Source of the DNA: Roseiarcus sp963783175
GTDB lineage: Bacteria > Pseudomonadota > Alphaproteobacteria > Rhizobiales > Beijerinckiaceae
Assembly (NCBI GenBank): GCA_963783175.1
Contig: CAWANG010000015.1
Location: forward strand, 62,001-126,000
DNA length: 64,000 nt
Reading direction: 5' to 3'
Under the pieces are notes generated by a model. That model saw nothing but the letters and a program-made list of their open reading frames with translations. It did not search any database and was not told the DNA's origin. Positions 61,538 to 64,000 of this stretch are shown piece by piece; the first letter of the stretch is position 1, and every line of letters starts with the position of its first letter. The position numbers and the translations under genes were made by a program.

Positions 61538-63466
61538 ATGGCCACCGACGACAACGTGATCCGCGCGGAATCCTGGAACCAGCGCAATGGGGAGGAGGGT
61601 GCACGTCGCGGCGAGGACGGCGTGCATGAGGCACCCAGGTCCGCTGCGCAGACGCTAGCTGAGGACGCCGAGGCCAATGGCGGGCCATTCGCGCCGGACC
61701 CCGACTACCGCGGGGCGTTCGGACGCACGCTCTTCGACGACCGTGCGAGCGAGGACGGCACCGTGACGGTCGTCTTCCCCGCTGAACGGATCGGCGACGT
61801 GCCTTCGCAAAGCCTGATCCGCATCATCAGCAAGCCCGACTGCCACGAGTACGTCGCAACTGTCACCTCGGGACCGTTCTGCGAACCAGACGGCTTGGTT
61901 GCGAACGCACCGCAGCTCGTCGTGACTGCGGTGCGCGGGCACGAGACCCTGCCGCGACACCACGGCCGGTTGCAAGCGACGATCCTCGGAGAGAAGACGG
62001 CCAACGGCTTGATCCCGGCCCGCCTGCGCCCCCGCCCGAACTCCGCCGTCCAACTCGTTCCCAGCGACGACGTCTCGGCGATCATCAACCTCAGCGGCGA
62101 CGGGCGGATGGGCCTGCTGAACGGGCACGACGACGTCAAAGTGATGCTCGATACGAAGTCGAAGAGCGTGCTCCCCCGCCACTCGGCGCATATCGGCACG
62201 ACCGGCGGCGGCAAGAGCACCGGCGTCGGACGGACGATCGCCGAGCTTCAAAAGGGCGGCGTCTGCACCATCGTCTTCGACGTCGAGGGCGAGTACACTG
62301 CGTTAAACGAGCCAAATGACAATCGCGGCATCGGGGAGGTGTTGCGCCAGCGGGACCTCAAGCCTGAGGCCGTCGAGAACACCCATATATACCGGCTTTG
62401 CGGTTGCGCTTCTGCAAACCCGAAGCACCCGTCCTCGCATGAATTCACGCTGCAATTCGATCAGATCTCGCCGTTCGCCTTTGGCGAGATTATGGACCTG
62501 AGCGAACCCCAAGCAGAACGCCTGATCCAGACTTATGACATCGCGAAAGGGCTCATGAGGGACTTCAAGATCTTCCCCCGCGAGAACGAGGAGGCGGCGA
62601 TCCTCGACATCGACGAGTTCGAGCGAGGCTGGCCGCGCATGTTTATGGAGGACCTGCGTTACCTGATCAGCGCGATCATCGCGATCGGTGAGAGGAGTGG
62701 AGAAAACGAGCCCCCATTCAGGGACTCCCAGTTCTTCGGCCGCTGGAACGAGGTTCGAAAGAAGATCTACGCCTTCTTCAGCGGCGGCGACGGCGAAGAC
62801 AATAAGAAGCCCAAAATCGGAAACACGATTAGCTGGAAGGCCCTCATGTCCAAGTTCAGTCGGCTGAAGCGCCTCCGAATCTTCGACCAGGGCGCAAAGC
62901 ACGCGATTCGCTACGGCGAGATGCTAAAGCCAGGGCGCGTGAACGTCATTGATCTCTCTGACGTCGAGAACATGGATGTGCGCAACCTGGCCATCGCGGA
63001 GATGCTACGCGGTATCCTGGCCCGCCAACAGGACTGCTACGACGAGACGATTGCGAAGAAGCTCAACGGCGAAGACGCGGCGCCTCTGATGACCAACGTC
63101 ATCATCGAGGAGGCGCACGAGTTCCTCTCCGCGCGGCGGATCAGCAAGATGCCGACGCTGCGCGACCAACTCATCAAGATCGCTAAGCGCGGACGCAAAC
63201 GCTACCTGGGGCTCACGTTCGTCACGCAGTCGCCGAACGACCTTCCCGACGAGGTCCTCGGCCTGGTGAACAACTGGGTGGTCTACAAGGTCGACGAGGC
63301 AACCATTCGCCGAATCAAGAGCTATATCCCCAATTCCGACGACAGCCTCTGGGGTCTTGTTCGCTCCCTTGGGCCAGGCCAAGCGCTAATGAGTTTCACC
63401 CCGATGCGTCGCCCAGTTATATGTGCCGTCGACCCGACGCCGGCGCGGCTGTTGATGACGGATTGA
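61538..63466 (+). CDS. HerA-type FtsK-HerA superfamily ATPase (DUF87)
   Basis: 642 residues from ATG 61538, with a strong AAGGAG six bases before it. Walker A: HIGTTGGGKST (220-228). The segment TIVFDVEGEYTALNE follows, the acidic Walker B region is NVIIEEAHEFLSARRI, and RGRKRYLGLTFVTQSPNDLPDEVLGLVNNWVVYKVDE matches the arginine-finger/sensor part of HerA proteins (LTFVTQSP). N-terminal 60 residues are acidic and probably flexible. HerA forms hexameric rings that drive NurA along DNA. It is the second gene of an operon with the NurA-like gene. Confidence 0.92.
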   Translation: MATDDNVIRAESWNQRNGEEGARRGEDGVHEAPRSAAQTLAEDAEANGGPFAPDPDYRGAFGRTLFDDRASEDGTVTVVFPAERIGDVPSQSLIRIISKPDCHEYVATVTSGPFCEPDGLVANAPQLVVTAVRGHETLPRHHGRLQATILGEKTANGLIPARLRPRPNSAVQLVPSDDVSAIINLSGDGRMGLLNGHDDVKVMLDTKSKSVLPRHSAHIGTTGGGKSTGVGRTIAELQKGGVCTIVFDVEGEYTALNEPNDNRGIGEVLRQRDLKPEAVENTHIYRLCGCASANPKHPSSHEFTLQFDQISPFAFGEIMDLSEPQAERLIQTYDIAKGLMRDFKIFPRENEEAAILDIDEFERGWPRMFMEDLRYLISAIIAIGERSGENEPPFRDSQFFGRWNEVRKKIYAFFSGGDGEDNKKPKIGNTISWKALMSKFSRLKRLRIFDQGAKHAIRYGEMLKPGRVNVIDLSDVENMDVRNLAIAEMLRGILARQQDCYDETIAKKLNGEDAAPLMTNVIIEEAHEFLSARRISKMPTLRDQLIKIAKRGRKRYLGLTFVTQSPNDLPDEVLGLVNNWVVYKVDEATIRRIKSYIPNSDDSLWGLVRSLGPGQALMSFTPMRRPVICAVDPTPARLLMTD

Positions 63467-63478
63467 GCGACTCCCTTC

Positions 63479-63513
63479 GGTTGGATGCGGCGTCTGTTCG
63501 CCGCCGTCCAACC
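63479..63513 (+). terminator. hairpin after herA-type gene
   Basis: GGTTGGA...CGGCG (63479-63492) pairs with CGCCG...TCCAACC (63499-63513), with a two- to three-base internal mismatch and a six-base loop. It starts 12 bases after the herA stop and could end the nurA-herA message; a T-run is weak. Confidence 0.6.
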
Positions 63514-63846
63514 TCAAGAGATGGTTCTCGGTGAGTACTGCCCCAAAACAGCATTAGGTGACTTGGTGCGGAGCGGTCTCCTTTCGCCTTGGCTTGGAGC
63601 GTGAGGAGATGTCGGCTGAGATGTCGGCCTGTCGTTTTAATTGACCGGAGCCGACACGCCCGGAGGTGGACCGAGTTGTGCGGGCACTCTCAGGGACTTA
63701 AGCGTTGCATCCTGCCGTTTTCACGATGCGCGAGGTCGGGGTGGCGGGGCTAGAGACGATCCCCCGCTGCATGCAGGCCCAGGGTCCGATGCACGATCGA
63801 GGCTTCTTCCTAACACCGACAGACTTCGTCAACGTGAGAGATAGAA
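63514..63846. other. intergenic region before the last gene
   Basis: About 330 bases without a supported gene. A plus-strand frame at 63641-63844 is open but its residues (GGGPSCAGTLRD...) are not protein-like. The base composition turns AT-richer toward 63840. Confidence 0.5.
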
Positions 63847-64000
63847 ATGTTTCAATTTAACATCGCTAACTTGCAGATCAGCGAAGCTAGCTTCAAGGTT
63901 CCGAGCGCTCTTGGAGAATGGGAATTTAATAGAACTGCAAATTATGACGATGCAGGACAACATATTGACGCCGGGATGTGTGCGCACACGTATATTGCAA
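63847..64000 (+). CDS. partial unknown protein (3' end outside window)
   Basis: Starts at ATG 63847 with GAGAGATAGAA upstream and is open to the end of the window: MFQFNIANLQISEASFKVPS, then EWEFNRTANYDDAGQHIDAGMCAHTYIA. Residues look like a real soluble protein, and the DNA is markedly AT-richer than its neighbours (TTTCAATTTAACATC). I do not recognise the family from 51 residues. It follows the nurA-herA operon and may belong to the same island. Confidence 0.6.
   Translation, partial: MFQFNIANLQISEASFKVPSALGEWEFNRTANYDDAGQHIDAGMCAHTYIA

Overview
The window is GC-rich DNA packed with short-spaced genes on both strands. Gene content points to an alphaproteobacterium, probably a member of the Hyphomicrobiales (Beijerinckiaceae/Methylocystaceae/Bradyrhizobiaceae-like). 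The pointers are a beta-barrel protein starting with a signal peptide and an AADLPTKKPAP-type linker, a Tat-exported MsrP-like oxidoreductase with a cytochrome b partner, heme O synthase followed by a 39-residue protein and a DUF420 protein, and a SigK/RskA-type sigma/anti-sigma pair next to a fasciclin protein. The genus is an inference and cannot be fixed from this sequence alone.

Layout. 1-4 kb: two SDR oxidoreductases, a Tat-exported amidohydrolase, a DUF4239 membrane protein and pterin-carbinolamine dehydratase. 4.5-10 kb: polyphosphate kinase 2 convergent with an operon of a P-type cation ATPase and a Na/Pi cotransporter. 9.9-11.1 kb: a TetR repressor divergent from a peroxiredoxin, with two matching palindromic operators between them. 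11-17 kb: a frameshifted phosphotransferase, nitronate monooxygenase, a DUF1254/DUF1214 protein and an 8-oxoguanine-deaminase-like amidohydrolase. 17.6-23.6 kb: a solute-binding protein, cytochrome c, methyltransferase, and an ABC ATPase/permease/methyltransferase run. 24-27 kb: an outer-membrane efflux lipoprotein, a DHFR-like protein, a small gene between direct repeats, a lipoprotein and a K+-channel-like protein. 27.6-33.5 kb: moeA, moaC, a glycosyltransferase, a second DUF4239 protein, an MFS pump and recO. 33.6-43 kb: two paralogous tiny secreted proteins, a bifunctional aldolase/dehydrogenase, the MsrP-like pair, fasciclin-sigma-anti-sigma, and an outer-membrane beta-barrel. 43-52 kb: two related MFS pumps around a universal stress protein, a glycosyltransferase/methyltransferase/cytochrome c group and an MsbA-type ABC exporter. 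52.5-55.6 kb: ctaB, a 39-aa protein, DUF420 and a divergent heme-copper-oxidase-like protein. 55.6-57.5 kb: small accessory genes.

The most unusual part is 58-64 kb. A membrane-anchored CHAT (caspase-like) protease with about ten C-terminal transmembrane segments is divergent from a nurA-like nuclease gene, which is followed 12 bases later by a HerA-type ATPase. The window ends inside another AT-richer gene. HerA/NurA-type ATPase-nuclease pairs and CHAT proteases both occur in phage-defence systems. This combination, with the protease built into the membrane, is the best candidate here for an undescribed immune system.

Two general signals cut across the window. First, at least nine places break an otherwise intact reading frame, and every one is explained by a single extra base. 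This looks more like insertion-type sequencing error than gene decay. Second, three intergenic regions (15.7, 27.3 and 57.7 kb) share a promoter-like element with a conserved 17-base spacer, followed about 160-180 bases later by TTGGATTT-type repeats.
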